Shown here: in pieces, positions 1 through 13,045 of the stretch
How positions within the stretch are numbered: the stretch's first letter is position 1
How the letters are laid out: every line of letters begins with the position of its first letter
Source: Nymphaea colorata
Lineage: Eukaryota > Streptophyta > Magnoliopsida > Nymphaeales > Nymphaeaceae
Reading direction: 5' to 3'
Length of the DNA: 64,000 bases
NCBI RefSeq assembly: GCF_008831285.2
Contig: NC_045147.1
Coordinates: forward strand, 14,424,854 to 14,488,853
Notes under the pieces: generated by a model
Databases searched by the model: none
What the model was told of the DNA's origin: nothing
The model's input: the letters and a program-made list of their open reading frames with translations, nothing else
Program-made: the position numbers and the translations under genes

Positions 1-1939
1 TATAAGTATTAGGATCCGTGGATCTTGATCGTCCAGCATGAATTTGAGAATATTTGGATCCAATTACATAGGTCTGGATTCTGCTATATGGATCCTCATA
101 CTTCGGATATGGAGTAGGGTCCAAACAAAATATGATCCAATAACACTGTCTGAAACTTTAAATCAACTGTCAATAACCCTGAGCATCGGGCTGGGTACCC
201 TGACCTGGTCGGGCCCGAGCCCAAAAAAACAGTTCTGGGTCGGCCCGATGACCAAGCTTACAGATAAAATGTAATTTATAATTTTATTATTTTTAAAATA
301 TAATTTATATTAAAAAAATCATTTTTATTTTAACTGGCCGGGGCCGGTTAATACATTTAGAGACGTTGGAAATCTTGGTCATAGATTGTTCTTTTTGTCT
401 TTAAAGTAACAAAAGTGAATATTTGTTCAATGTATGAGCTTAACCTATAAAATTATGTTCAATTCAATGCTTTGATTTTATGATAACATTTTGGCTAAAC
501 ACGCTATCTTTTTCAAGTTATTGTTGGGCACAACTTTGTATTGGTTCAAAACCTTCTCATGTTAAATTGTTTTGGTAAATTTGTGTCCGTGTGGCATTTT
601 TCACCCTAAAAGATGATCAGAGAGTGCAGCTCTTGACATATGTGAATCAGATCAATAGAAGCATGTGGATATGTCGCTAAACTTTGGTTTGGTGATTAAT
701 CTTTGGCTTACTTCAGGTAAATTTGACCTCTATGTCCTTCTTTTCTTTAACTTAATCAAATGTGTAAAATTGGTTCTTAGAAAATTTTCCTTTTTTTCTC
801 ATCAAATTTAGAAAACTGCAGGCTTTTTCTATGGCTCACAAAACCGTCCTCAAACTGAAAAAATGACTTTATTAATATATGTTTCACAATAAATTAAACA
901 TGAGATCACAATTACACAAGGTTAAATTGCAGGACACACATACTATTTAGTATGTGTGTGTGTATTAGCTATTTCTATTAGAATTTTTGTGTGTGTATGT
1001 GTGTATGCATGCACCTAGTTTACATGTCGAGATTGAGGGATTGACGGTTTCTCAAACTTTGTTTGTTTATGTGTTGGTGTCCTCAGCCATTTGATTATTG
1101 ACATGTACATGCATCTCAACCATTTTACTACATATTTCAAAGGTGTAAGATTTTTTGAAAAGATGTAAAGTTTTTGACGATCTAAAATTGAGCTACTATG
1201 TATTAATGCCCCTAAGATTTCTAGTTTGCCTTTTGAATCTTTGATGTTGTAGAAAAAATTTCATGAATTTTCTAACTTTAAAAAACGAAAAAAAAAAATC
1301 TCAAAGAGAGATAGAGGAAAAATCTCAAAAATATCAAAGTCGACGACTCATTTATCAGTAGAAAGCCCGGGTGAGAAGTCATAGCAGATTATAAATTACA
1401 AAGTAGAAAATGCATCCGTTTATTCATTTTTAGGTAGCGGCCCGGCAAGTGGGCAGTTGCTTTTTTAATTTTATTTCTTAAGATAAAAATATACACGAAC
1501 TGGTGAAAATGGAACTGCATTTTCAATAGTTATATATATAGGTTGCGTATGCATATACATTTAGTTATTTGTCAAAATGAATTAAAATGGACTTGGCATG
1601 CATACGAATAAAAGGATGAACTTTAAATATATAAATGACAAATTAATGAAATTTTATCATCACTGCTTAAAGATAAACTAGTAGATTGAGATTTTATAAA
1701 TTGTGAATGTTGGTAACATAAAATATTTATAAAATCACAAATAATTAGCCTATTTTAGACCAAATTGAAATCTGATCGGAATTCAGGAACTTGGGTCCAT
1801 GGTCCAGTGCACTTGATTAAGTGTGTAAAAGTTTTTCCGAGTTTTCTTGTCCAAAGGCTTTAGTGTTTTTTTCACTAGGCAATTGCGTACCAGCTGGCTC
1901 ATCGACATTTTGCTGCCTAGTATTTGATGGGCTTTCGGG

Positions 1940-1972
<33 letters not shown>

Positions 1973-2498
1973 TTCATATATTTTGTGATAAACATATACA
2001 TTTATATATTTTGAATGTTTTGTATCATGTCTTAATGCACTTGCGCACCAAGAACCAGTCTCTTGTACACTTGGGCAGCAAAAGAAACTCAATATGTACC
2101 AATGTTATTGATGTAATCAGGAAAGCTAAATAGAAGTAATGGATTTATAATTTTTCTTTGCTGAAAGTGTTTTGGTCCTTTATGATATTAATTCAAGCTT
2201 AGCTTACTAATAGCCTAAAGTTAACATGTAAATGATTATTTGTGCTATTAACAGTACTGGTGCTAAATTTGTTCAACATTACGAGAAAAGTCAAGGTGTG
2301 TGTGTTTTTTTATTACTCCCAATTTCTTTAATGTTATAGATAGTTTCTCTTCCATTTTTTCAAAAGCATGTTCTTCGCCTAAAAGAATAAGCTTCGCAAC
2401 ATGATGTCATCTTAAGAATAGAAATTCAATAATTTCCTTTGTGCGTACCATCACTAATTTTTAATACATTAAGTACTTAGCTGAATCAGGAGAGAATA
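1..2498. other. Intergenic, AT-rich, no gene recognised
   Basis: No ORF here resembles a known protein. The first 350 bp hold a GC-rich patch (about 190-260 and 335-350) with repeated gggcccgag/ggccgg-like words, a pattern typical of dispersed plant repeats. TG-rich stretches lie near 950-1010. About 50 bp near 1777-1830 recur at 8766-8826, just upstream of the zinc-finger gene. Confidence 0.6.
1940..1967. repeat. (TA)n microsatellite
   Basis: About 28 bp of uninterrupted AT dinucleotide repeat between the window start and the receptor-like pseudogene. Overlapping short ORFs that run through it are low-complexity and not coding. Confidence 0.9.
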
Positions 2499-5400
2499 TT
2501 AGGAAATGCGCCTTACTTGCGATGGCCTCCCAGAATTCACAAAAGCATAAATTTGCAGCACGATGACATCCACCATTCCATCAGTTCGATCCCAATACCA
2601 ATCTGCTGCATTGTTGGCAAACAAGAGAGGCAGAGTCATGGTCATCAAGCCCATTCCAAAGCCGATCCCCACCGATCCATACTTCCATCCATCCTCTCCC
2701 TGGTTGCCTTCATCAACAATATCCAACGTATGAGCATTTTGCCCCTCTCCATCAAAGCATGTCCTGTGCACTTGTGCTTGGGGTTTCCTTCAAAGCAAGA
2801 AGAATCAAAAGTATTGAACTGGTTTCCTTCAGGTATGATTCCTTCCAAATCATTATAGGGTAAGTTCAGGACGGAAAGAAACGTGAGAGACACAAGTTCC
2901 ACTGGTATAACTCCTGATAGATGGTTCTGAGAGAGGTCCAACTGCTCCATTTGCAGCAAATTGCCCAATGACTTTGGGATGGGACCGTCTAAATGGTTGT
3001 TAGAAACATTCAATCCACGTAAATTCTTCAACATCCCTAACTCTTTGGGGATTTTTCCAATAAACATGTTGTGGGATAGGTCGATGAAGTTCATGGCCCG
3101 TCTGATTTCTTTAATCAAATGAACTTTCCCTTCAATTGTTTCTTCCACTTCAATTGATCCAATAGAATCTTCAAAATTTCCTATGATCAGTGAATCCTCA
3201 GCCTCTGAATTTTTACTCACTATTGCCTTGAGTCCTGGAAACAATTCATGCGGGAGAGTGCCTGAAAAATGATTATCCGATATGTCTAAGATCTTCAATG
3301 CAGTAAAGGCTTGCGGGAAAGAGGATGCCCAAATGGGTCCATGAAGATGGTTAGACCTTAAAACCAATACTTTCAATTGGTCCAATTGACCCAACCAAGC
3401 AGGAAATGTATCATCTAACTCATTGCTGCCCAGATCCAAAACTTTCAAGTTTGTGCTATAAGAGAGCGACTTTCGAATTTTGCCCGTCAGAAAATTGCCA
3501 TTCCAAGTCGAGGAGTTCCAGCTCCTCGAATATTCCACTTGGAAGTTGCCCCTGTAAGTGATTCCTTCTGAGTTTCACTCCATTCATTTTATAAATGCAA
3601 TTAGGTATAGCACCCGTGAGAGAATTGTTTGACATGTCTAAATAGGCAAATCCAAGACCAGTAAAGTTGCTGAGGAAAGCCGGGATCAGTCCTTTGATTT
3701 GATTGCTCGATGTTGTCAAGGAAAATCCCGACTTACTATCAATCGACCCAGTAATGTTAACTGGTTTCTGAAATCCATCTAGCTTGTTTTGATCGAGAAC
3801 CAGATTTTCTAAACCACAAATGCTCCACAAACAAGATGGTATCTTCCCTTCTATATTGTTATAGGACAGGTCAAGTTGTTGAAGTCTCTGAAAATGACAA
3901 ATGAATCTTGGGAAACTTTGAATGTTGCAGGAGCTGAAGTTTAAGAGTTGGAGTGGCGAGAGATTCATGAAAGTGTCATGCGTGTGATTGTTGGGATGAG
4001 AGAACTCTGCTTTCAATCTTTTGTTATTAGAGACGTCTAGATGGACAAGGCCTTTTAAGCTCAAAAAGAGCGAGACGTTGATCATGCCAGTGAAATCATT
4101 AGAGCTAAGGAATACAAGTTGCAAAGAGGGCAGGTTCTTCATAAAAGAGGGGACATCTCCACTTAATAGGTTGTCATTGAGGTAAAGTTCTTCCAAATTT
4201 GAAATTGGGTTGTAGAGTTCAGGGAGCGACTCATTCAGCCTGTTATATCCAAGGTTTAGTGACCTCAAAGAAGGGAAGGTGAAAAGTGATGATGGGATGC
4301 TCCCACTTAAGCAGTTGTAACTGAGATCTAGCCACTCCAGAGAGGAAGCACTAAAGAGACACATCGGGTCTATCCCATTTAGGGAGTTTTTACTGAGGTC
4401 TAGCTCCTGTAGGGAGGAAAGACTTGAAAGATACATTGAAATCGTCCCACTCAAAGAGTTCTCACTGAGGTCCACCTTCTGTAGGGAGGAAAGACTAAAA
4501 AGACATGTTGGAACTGTCCCATATAAAGAGCTGTTGTGAATCTCCAAATAAGTGAGATAAGTAAATGAGCATAGACCTTGAAGGAGCGTACCCGGTGGAG
4601 TGTTGCTTGACAAATTCCTCAAGGAGATTCCATTTGAGCTGCAGAATGACAAGACACTTTGTTTGGCTCCATTTGATTCTATGTCCAGCCGTGGTTGTGG
4701 TGGTGATGGCATCATAAGGTCATCAAACAACTTTTTGATTGAAGAAAGGATCAAGTATCGAATATTGGCACTCCTTGTTAGGTTTTTGGTTGGCAAGGAC
4801 ACAACCAATTCTTCATTGTATGATAAATCCATGGTTTCCAATTTAGGCAGCAGAAAAATGCTCTCAGGAAACTTCCCTTGTAGCCCACAATCAGACAAGT
4901 CCAGATCATTTAAGGAGGTGAGATTCTCCAAGAACTTTGGTACACGTTGCAGGTTGTTGCCACCCAAATTCAAGTGTAACAGTGATTGCAGATGGAGATC
5001 TAGTTTGTCGTCCAATGGGCTGGAAATATTACAGTAAGACAAGGAGAGTGTCTGAAGTTTTTGGAGAGACGATGAAGACAGGGCCGAGCTTACATCTCTG
5101 CCACGCATGGAGATTCTGACTTCATTGAGTTGAAGGTGTTGCAATTGAGCTAACCCCCTGACAAGCGCTGTGAAATTAGGCTTCTGCAGTTGCAGGGCAT
5201 GATTACCAGAGAGATTAAGAGAGATCAAGCGTGTCATTTGAGATAGCTCTACTGGGACCTGACCAGAGAAGGAACACCAGGACAGGTCGAGGTGGGTGAG
5301 GTGGGCGAGTTCTACCAGTCTTTTGGGGATGGTACCTGTGAAACTATTCCAGCTGAGATCTAGATGCTGAAGATGCTTAAGCTCAAACAAGGAAGAGGCG

Positions 5401-5759
5401 ATGTTGCCGGAATAACCATCTATCACACTAGGTATCTTCAGTGCGATGATAAAGCCGGTGAGGCTGCCACACGTCACGCCTTCCCAATTGCAGCAGTCAG
5501 ATCCATTGCGTCGCCATGAAGTGAGCTTTCCAGGTTGGAGAAAACTGTGAATGCTGTGCTTGAATCGAAGGAGTGCTGAACTTTGGTTCGAGAGGCAGAG
5601 CCTTGTAGCTTTTAGTGGTGGAGTTTCCGTCTCCTCCACCGAAGTGCATGAGATAGGACTTACGGCGACGAGCAAACTTATCACTAACAGGGTACTGAGG
5701 CATCTTTGCTGCAGTGGCCACGTTGGTGCGACAGCCATTAGTGCAGCACCGTAGCTCAT
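2499..5759 (-). pseudogene. LRR receptor-like protein (Cf/EIX-type RLP), frameshifted
   Basis: The family comprises cell-surface receptors that lack a kinase and act in defence or development. Reading from 5759 downward there is a signal peptide-like N-terminus (hydrophobic core about residues 22-38), a cysteine-paired LRRNT cap ending DCCNWEGVTC, and then extracellular LRRs of the LxxLxLxxNxLxGxIP type over about 900 residues. A shortened island-like insert follows near 3080-3250, then more LRRs, then a membrane span with GIGFGMG and a short cytoplasmic tail ending at 2499. The reading frame breaks twice. At 3503-3504 one extra base shifts LDL-xGNFLTG out of frame. Near 2740-2770 the frame shifts again between the last LRR cap and the acidic juxtamembrane segment. 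Summed length (about 1,087 codons) fits a full RLP, so both breaks look recent. Alternatives are assembly indels in an intact gene. No introns are needed. Confidence 0.85.
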
Positions 5760-5887
5760 GATTGGCCTCTCACACGATTCGCGCTGCCTGCAAGTACCAG
5801 TCCCATGATTTCCCCACTTAGTAAAGGTAGAGATTCAACAATATCTCTTGGTTAATTAAAAAAAAAGGTAAAAAAAGAAAAGGGCTG

Positions 5888-6128
5888 TTGGGCTGCAAGG
5901 AGAGAAAAAAGAAAGGAAAGAAAAAAGAGCTCTCTCCCAAATCAAACTATTGGGAAGAAAAGAAAAGAAAGGTAAGTGAAAGAGTTTTTTATTTTCACAC
6001 TACCCCTCTTTTTAAATGCATGTGCTATTTATTTTTTTTTTTCATTTTCTTTCCATTCTATTCCTTTCTCTTCCATTCCATTTCCTTTCCCTTTTTTTCC
6101 ATCCCTTTCTCTCCCTCCAACCAAATAA
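5888..6128. repeat. Purine/pyrimidine-rich inverted repeat, possible MITE remnant
   Basis: The left part is almost all purine (GGAGAGAAAAAAGAAAGG-like) and the right part almost all pyrimidine, ending in ctccctccaaccaaataaag. The right end resembles the right end of the element at 24661-25081, which closes with ccttccaaccaaacaaat. The left end is poorly conserved, so this is at most a degraded relative. Short ORFs here are low complexity. Confidence 0.35.
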
Positions 6129-6829
6129 AGCGTTACTATATAACAGTAAAGAAGAGGAAACTATACTCAAGTCACCATGGCCGTCTACTTGTGGTTTAGG
6201 AAAATAAGTATCTCCGAATGTTCCGAAACAACCCAAAGTCTATTTTTGTCTGAGTCAAGTAAGGCCCAAGAAAATGCAGACCATGAGCCATAATCTTCTG
6301 GCTCATAGCAGAATGTAGACCAGCCTTAAATGTGGTCTTTCTCTTAATAACATGTTGTCGTAGTTAAGAAAGACAGTGTCTACAGCAGGCAGAACTGGGA
6401 AGGCCATGTCAAGATTTCGGAACATCACTGTCTTGGTCTATATAGTGAACAAACCAAGGTCTTTTTTAGCTCAAGTTAAATCAAATACAATGAAACGGAC
6501 ACCATAAGCCATGACCTTGTAGCATGTGGATCTGTTCCGAACTTGTTCCATGGGAGAAATTAAGTTGTCCATATAGTCGTAGCTGACAAGCTTGATTCTA
6601 TGAAGAACATTTTTTATATGCATGGCTAGATTCTTAACTGGAAACACATAATTAGGAAAGCCAATAGCCTGCTTTCGTAGTGCTAAAAATCAAAATGAAA
6701 AAATAATTGAAAGACAAATTTTTAAAGTGGTTCGGCCAACATAGTTACAAAAGATTTATTAGCATTAATATTTTTCAAGAGATATTATTTTTCATTTATA
6801 ATAGTCTCCACATCTCCCAAGCAATTCAC

Positions 6830-6965
6830 CTTGATTGACGAGAGCTAATTTTCTTTAGGAGTGTTCTTAATTGACGAAGGTTGCTTCTCTCCAAAAGTCT
6901 TGTTGATTGACGAGAGTTGCTTCTTTCTAAAGAGCTTCCTTGATTGACTAGGAATGATCTCTAAG
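6830..6965. repeat. Degenerate 36-bp tandem repeat
   Basis: Four imperfect copies are spaced about 36 bp apart, each starting with a word like ttgattgacgagag or a close variant and continuing into a gcttctttcta-like word. The function is unknown; it may be an internal repeat of a decayed mobile element. Confidence 0.6.
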
Positions 6966-8906
6966 AGAATGATCTCTAAGAGTCTCCTTGGTATTTTCAT
7001 TAGTTCTGTTAACATTTAGACCCTTCCCCTCATACTGGCAAAAGCTAAATTGTCCCTATTGTCATAGCTGAGACTAAAGGGGGACAAGGGATTGGACGGT
7101 GGCTTCGGCTTTCAGCTTGCGGTGGTTCTCCACCACTCACCTAGAATCACAACTCACCATGCTAGACCCTTCCTAAGCGCTTGATTGTACACAGAATTCT
7201 AGTTACCGAAATCTTGTCCTCCAAGTCTCCCAATCAAACCTGTTTAAAATATCATAAAATATATAAATTAGTTTCCAATGAATAGATTAAATCTGTTGAG
7301 GGTTTTATGGTTAACGGTTTTCACTTTCTCAACATATAATTCAATCTCGTTATCAGATAAATATATTTTTTTTATTTTAATTTTAAATTTTTTGGATTAA
7401 AATAAATTCTGACTGCAGGCAGACATAAAAACTGTCAAAACACTCTCTTTTAAGGGACATTTGTTCACCTTAAAATTGAGTTCTGAGGTAGCCACGGTGA
7501 TTGGTGTGAGCAGTTGCCCACACCAGTCTCTTAAAAGTTGTTTATTTTTAAATGAGAATCTTAAATATTTGTCTATATATATATATATATAAGTGCTTCA
7601 TCAGATTTGAGTATTTTTAAACAAGTGTCCCTCCAACAAATTTTTCTAGATCTGCCACTGAATATAACCATCAATATATATATATAGCGGCAGAAATATG
7701 TTGATATGACTTTTGAGTTTCTCTTCATCACCCGCATTTTCCACTATGAAATTCTCTATTGAACTTAACTGATAACTTACTAACATTATTATGGTTCTCG
7801 TAGTTTATATAATTTTATATTAATTCTGTAGATACTAATTAAACATTTCACATCTCTGAACTATATGAATTAATAATTCACATGGTTAATTAGCTTTGTC
7901 TTTAGCTGTTTTTATAATATCTATGCTATTCATATGTTTTTGCGTAAATTATTAACAAAATTGCTCTGAGATTGGACTCAGAATTTACTACTCCATATTT
8001 TAGTAAGCTCCACAGTGGGTTTAAATCAGTACATTGAATCCGAATATTTTGTTTAGTTTCTCTAAGAATTTTACAAATTGTAAGGTAAGGTATCCCCACA
8101 TTTGCAAATTTTTTATATTTAGAAACGCTGATAAACATATAAAAAACCGGATAAACTCAAGTTGCTTAAGTAATTTGGCTTCTATTTATCGCTCAATAAG
8201 ATGAAGCACAATACAAGAGTGTTGTACCTTGCTTCCCATTTCGTAAGTAATCTAGTTTCCAATATAGTTGTCATAGTTCACACGCTTTATTTTATGTAAA
8301 GCTTTCATTTCTGAAATGTTGACATTCAATCATCCAGTGAAAGCTGCATGGCTTTCTATCAACTCTGTCTAAGATGAAGAAGACGTATAAATTAATCTCT
8401 GACGTATAAATGAGTTTGACTGTTATAATTAATGACTTTCACATCCTCTTCTTATAATTCAATCTCGGTATTAGAAAAATATATATTTTTATTTCTAATT
8501 TCTTTTGGCATTTTGCAATATTTATATGATTAGAGTTTAGAAAAATACTTAAAATCACCCGATTAAAATCACCCGAATGAATCTCCAACTAGCCGGCCGC
8601 CAAATCTAAGAAGACCCTCTCTTAGTTTTGTTAAAATTGGTAACAATCAAGAGGCAAACCTTTTTTTACTCAATCAAGGGTTCAATTCATGGAAAAGTCG
8701 TTCCTTTAATTTTTTTAAAAAATAAATCTTTATATTTTATTTTCATTTTGTTCTTAATTTTCAATGAGATCGGAATGACGAACTTGGGTCCATGGTCCAG
8801 TATACTTGGTTTTGGTTAAGTGTGTCCGGTTTCTGCAACCAGGAAGCTCTCTCCTGATTTTCCCTCCATTCCCGCCGCGGCGTGCGCACATTGTTGCATT
8901 GTTGCA

Positions 8907-11900
8907 ATGATCGCCGGACGTCGGCGAAGTCCGTCTGTCCTGGCGTTTTTTCGCCGATTCTCCGATGCCCATCTCGACCTTGTCCTTAAGGAGGTAGAAG
9001 GGATCCAATCTTCGAAGCCGGATGAACTACCAATCTCTCGCCCCGCCGTACCTCGGCCGTCTGGTTCGCCCCAAAAGATGGAGATCTCGCATCCATGGTC
9101 GGAGTGGGTGGAGCTTATGGAGATGCTGGTGCAGAAGAGATACTTCGTCGGCGCCAGCAGCGGTTTGCTCTTAGGCTCTTCCCCGAATGCCCTGAAGGAC
9201 GCGAACAAGATCAGAACCGCTTCCCTCAACTTCGCCCGCGATCGTTTCGATATTATCAGGTCGAGCAGCTATCGATTTCCCTTCTATTTTTCGTTCTTAT
9301 CCCCATAATCTGCCCAAAATATCCTCGTCCGCCAAGTACGCACACACAACTTCCAATTGTATGTGGTATTTGCAGTTCTTCATTTAGCTCTGAGATTTTC
9401 TTTTCTTGCTTCTGGTCATAAACAAAGAACAAACTTAAGTATTCAGCACAGCGTGGATTCTATTCGATGCTATCAATAAGGGGTTCGTTGTTGACCACGT
9501 CTTTCTTTAGCAGAAATCGGTGGTTCACCTGGAACCCGACCGCATATTGGTTGGCCCCAAAGTTGCGCAGTCTTTGAATCTCCATGCTAGAGCGTACACA
9601 CAGCTTCAAGTTGGAGCAAGAGCTGCCATCTTGAGTTCTGAACTCGTGACATCCCATTGACTTAACCTACCATAATAAGGTCTAGTTGTAGCAAAGGGAT
9701 GCTATCTCCAGTTTGAGTTCGAGTTTTGAACTTCTTACATTCCATCAAGTGAACTTTATTTTGTTCACTCAAATTCAATTGGAGCAAGGATACTGTTCCT
9801 AGTGTCGAATTTATGACGTACTATCAAATTAACTTTGCCAATTCCAACTCGAATTTACGATATATATCATCAACTTAATCTGTGAAAAGCAAAATTTTCT
9901 TGCTTAAAGACCATTTCTAGTCCTTGTTCATGAATATATATTTTATGTTTAGATTTAAATGTGTAATGCAAAACGAGGTGTAGCAGGTCCAAGTCCAACC
10001 AAAATGAATAAAGGAGGAAGGTTTCAGAAATAGATGGCAGGGTAATGCAGCTGAGATGTTATTATTTATGTTTCCCAAAAGGGGCAATATAAACTTGGAA
10101 TGGAGGTTAATTATGAAATGAATCTGTATAATAAATAATTCGCAGAGGATTTAAAAGATTGAAGGGTGAGGAAGGAGATTTGATAGAAGTAGCAATCGGT
10201 CATTAGACTAGAGCAGCAGAACTAAAGACATCAAGTAGCAGGATGACTGACCTCCTGCTGATGAGTACGTCTTTAACTACTCCATAGCTGCAGATGCACT
10301 TACCGCCTCTCCTAAATGCACAATTATATAGTCTTATGACTTGTAGCATGTGGATGCAAAAGCCACCTAGCCAGTTGCTTCAATGGAGAGATCAGTACTG
10401 CTGGGTAATCAACGTTGAAAATATGTTGTATTTTAACTGTTCCACGGGGAGGGACACAGCAGGTGCTCATGAGCAGCATTTTCCTTGGTTTTGTTTCTCG
10501 ACCTTCTTCAAGTAGCAAGTTCGTGCATGCTTACTCATAGGTACTCTTTTTGAAATAGAACAAAAATAATGAGCTGGTGGCACTGCTAATCTTGATATGC
10601 TGATTGCATATGTGCACAAAGATCCTTTTCTCCTGATCTGGTATTCCACAGAAGGAGATGTATATGACCAAAAAATAGAATTAGTGAAGGCAGAAGAAAG
10701 TAAAGGACATAGTGGGTTATTTGACACCTCTTTTGACAGGAAAGATCGATTGATGCAAAGGCTTGGCTATAAGGCCAATGCATATGCTTTAAAAGTTATA
10801 TTTAGCACTGGTAGAAAGCTTTCTGTACTTTATTAATATTAATGGGGCAGGACTTGTAGTGAGATCTCTTTTAATAGATCCTTTGTGAAGAGGGTGCTGC
10901 ACATTGCCAGGGTGATTAAACCACAAGGTCGTCCGGAGCTACTCTAAGCTAGATTCCTGACTAAAGCAGCGGAATAGTCAGCGTTGGGCCAAATGACTAA
11001 GAAGAAATCTTCTTTGTATTTTCCGCTTCTTTGTTCTCACACCTCTGTCACATGATTACATTGATGTACATTTTATTGCAGCTTAATTTATTGAATTTAA
11101 CCTCTTCAAATTCAAATATGGGCGTAACCATATGCTTGGGACACAGTTCTTCAAAGTTTAAATAATTTTTTTTCACGAACTCTTCTGATTTTGTTGCAGG
11201 TTCTTATCTAGAACGGATATCCATGGTATTGTCAATTGTGGCTGTCCTAGCGTGGATAGGAAAATTGTCAACTCAGGGAAGCGTCTGAGGGCATTTGTGG
11301 GCATTGAGGAAGGAGATGTAGGTACATTAAAGGCTCTCTTTTCTGTATCAGTTTTATCTTGTGGTCATATTCCCATCAGAAAGGTAAGCTTTAGCTCTGA
11401 CATGTAGGTTTGCAGTATGTGCAACTTAAGGGGCATGTGTGAGAGAGCATATGTGAAGGCACGGGAGGATGAAGGTGGTCGTACACTTGATGTGATGCGA
11501 ATTTTGTTAGCGTACGGCCTTGATCCTCTCATTGGGTCGATTGAAAACAAGGCTTGTTTAACAAAACCCACCAAAGAATTGGTTAGGAGGCTGATGAAAC
11601 AAATTGTGGAGCATGGCACCAAGGAAGTTGATCCAGAGTTTTCAAAGCCAATTTCCGTGTTCCCAACCAAAAAGCGAGAAAGCTTAATGAAGAACCGGAC
11701 TTCACCAGCACGAGTTGATCTGCCATCGAAGCAGGGAGATTGGATTTGCCCAAAGTATTTAAATAACAAATGTTTAATTTACTGCAATTTACGTTATCTA
11801 GCTTGAGTTCTTTGTTCATTGGTTTAATTCAATTTATAGGTGCAACTTTCTTAATTTTGCAAAGAATCTTAAATGCTTAAGATGTGATGGGTTATTCCAA

Positions 11901-12674
11901 GAGAGGCTCCAGAAAATGAGAGAGGAGACTGAGTTCGTTATGATGAAGAAAGGAGATTGGTTGTGTGATAAGTATGGCCTTTTTCACTTGTTGGTTGCTT
12001 CCAGCAGTCTATTACACCTGGACTGCTTGTTTCACTATGAGTTTGTTTTTTCTCAGGTGCAATTTCCTAAATTTTGCCAAGAATGGTAAGTGCTTGCAGT
12101 GTGGTGAGAAGCCACCAAAGAGGCAGCTTAATCCTGGAGAGTGGGAGTGTCCATCGTAAGTATATATCTGAAAGCTTGGTTGTATAATCTTTGGCGAATT
12201 GGTTCACCAACTTGGTGTTTTGTTAATAGAAATCAATCGTGTACTCTTCTCAGGTGCAATTATATAAACTTCAGGAGAAACATGGTGTGCCGGAAATGTG
12301 AATGGAAAAGGCCAAAAGCTGAGTGCTTTTCAGGCAGTCTTGGACAGTTTCATAGCGAACACCCTGATTATCGCCGAGGATCCAGGATGACTTTTGTCAA
12401 AATTGAAGGTGATGAAGCTACTGATGATGAATTGTGGAATAGTGGGGAACCTGGGCCTTTCAAGTTTAAGGATTTTCCGATGCGTGGAGGTAAGAGTGAT
12501 ATCTCAATAGGTTGGGATGTCAGATCTCAGGAGCCTATAGGGGCACAAGGTGCAGTTAACAAGAATCCAGATCCTGATAGCTGGATAGGTCTTTGTGATG
12601 ATGGTTGTAGCAATTCGAGTGCTGAGGATGACGAAGACATTGCTGGCTGGTTTGGACGACGGGGTTCTGGATAG
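8907..12674 (+). CDS. RanBP2-type zinc-finger protein of the OZ/VAR3 family (organelle RNA processing)
   Basis: Exons 8907-9259, 11200-11317, 11408-11754, 11840-11971, 12057-12155 and 12254-12674 give 489 codons plus stop, all GT-AG. The N-terminus (MIAGRRRSPSVLAFFRRFS) is basic and amphipathic, like a mitochondrial or plastid presequence. Residues about 60-160 match the family block containing HPWxEWVE, FARDRFD and KRLRAFVGIEEGD. A CxxC-type segment (VCSMCNLRGMC) and the AYVKAREDEGGRT block follow. Three RanBP2 fingers (W-x-C-x2-C, N, C-x2-C) start near residues 267, 311 and 344. The tail is acidic and Ser/Asp-rich. Family members (VAR3/OZ1, OZ2-4 of Arabidopsis) act in organelle RNA editing or intron splicing; that role is inferred by family. 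At 489 residues it is shorter than VAR3 and closer to OZ3/OZ4-like proteins, so I give no symbol. The first in-frame ATG was chosen as the start; the frame upstream is open but has no ATG. Confidence 0.88.
9605..9880. repeat. Diverged tandem repeat in OZ intron 1
   Basis: Within the 1,940-bp first intron, three to four diverged units of roughly 75-85 bp share words such as ttggagcaag, gagttc/gaatt and catcaa-ttaactt. Short ORFs around 10294-10836 in the same intron have no recognisable product. The rest of the intron shows nothing else I can name. Confidence 0.45.
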
Positions 12675-13045
12675 TATCATTTGCTACACCAGCATATAGG
12701 TATGGAATGCCATCAGGGAGCTCAAATGGAGAACTGAAAGTCTTGATGCATTTGCGTTTTCCACTTGTCTAGAAGAGGTTGGCATGCTTTCGACTCAGAA
12801 AGGTGTTTCCATGCTGTCTCTGTGAAAATGATGGTTTCCTAATTACCGAGCACGATATAGGAAACGATTCGTAAGAAGGGAAGCGGGTACGAGCAAATTA
12901 TAATTGGAATAACGGCGACGGAATTATGGGAAGCGATTGTGTTAGTGTGGAAGCGAGTGAAGCGGGTTTCCCATGAGAGAGAGTCAACCGACTGAAAGGG
13001 CTATTATTTTATGAGCAGGAATTTGTTTGTTTATGAGTTGCAGGG

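Larger units (their letters stand above)
5760..8906. other. Intergenic region between RLP pseudogene and OZ gene
   Basis: No gene recognised. It holds a purine/pyrimidine-rich inverted-repeat fragment (5888-6128), a 36-bp-period tandem array (6830-6965), short (TA)n runs (7574-7591, 7674-7685) and AT-rich filler. Two related stretches (about 7317-7400 and 8411-8510) share words around ataattcaatctcg, suggesting copies of one decayed repeat. Transcription of the zinc-finger gene probably begins in the last few hundred bases. Confidence 0.5.

Noticed and set aside
4600..5037. 145-codon plus-strand ORF across the receptor-like gene
   Set aside because: It is the antisense shadow of the LRR repeats on the minus strand.
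10294..10836. ORFs within OZ intron 1 as possible extra exons
   Set aside because: The exon 1 to exon 2 join gives a continuous family match (DRFDIIRFLSRTDI), so no additional exon is needed and the ORFs resemble nothing known.
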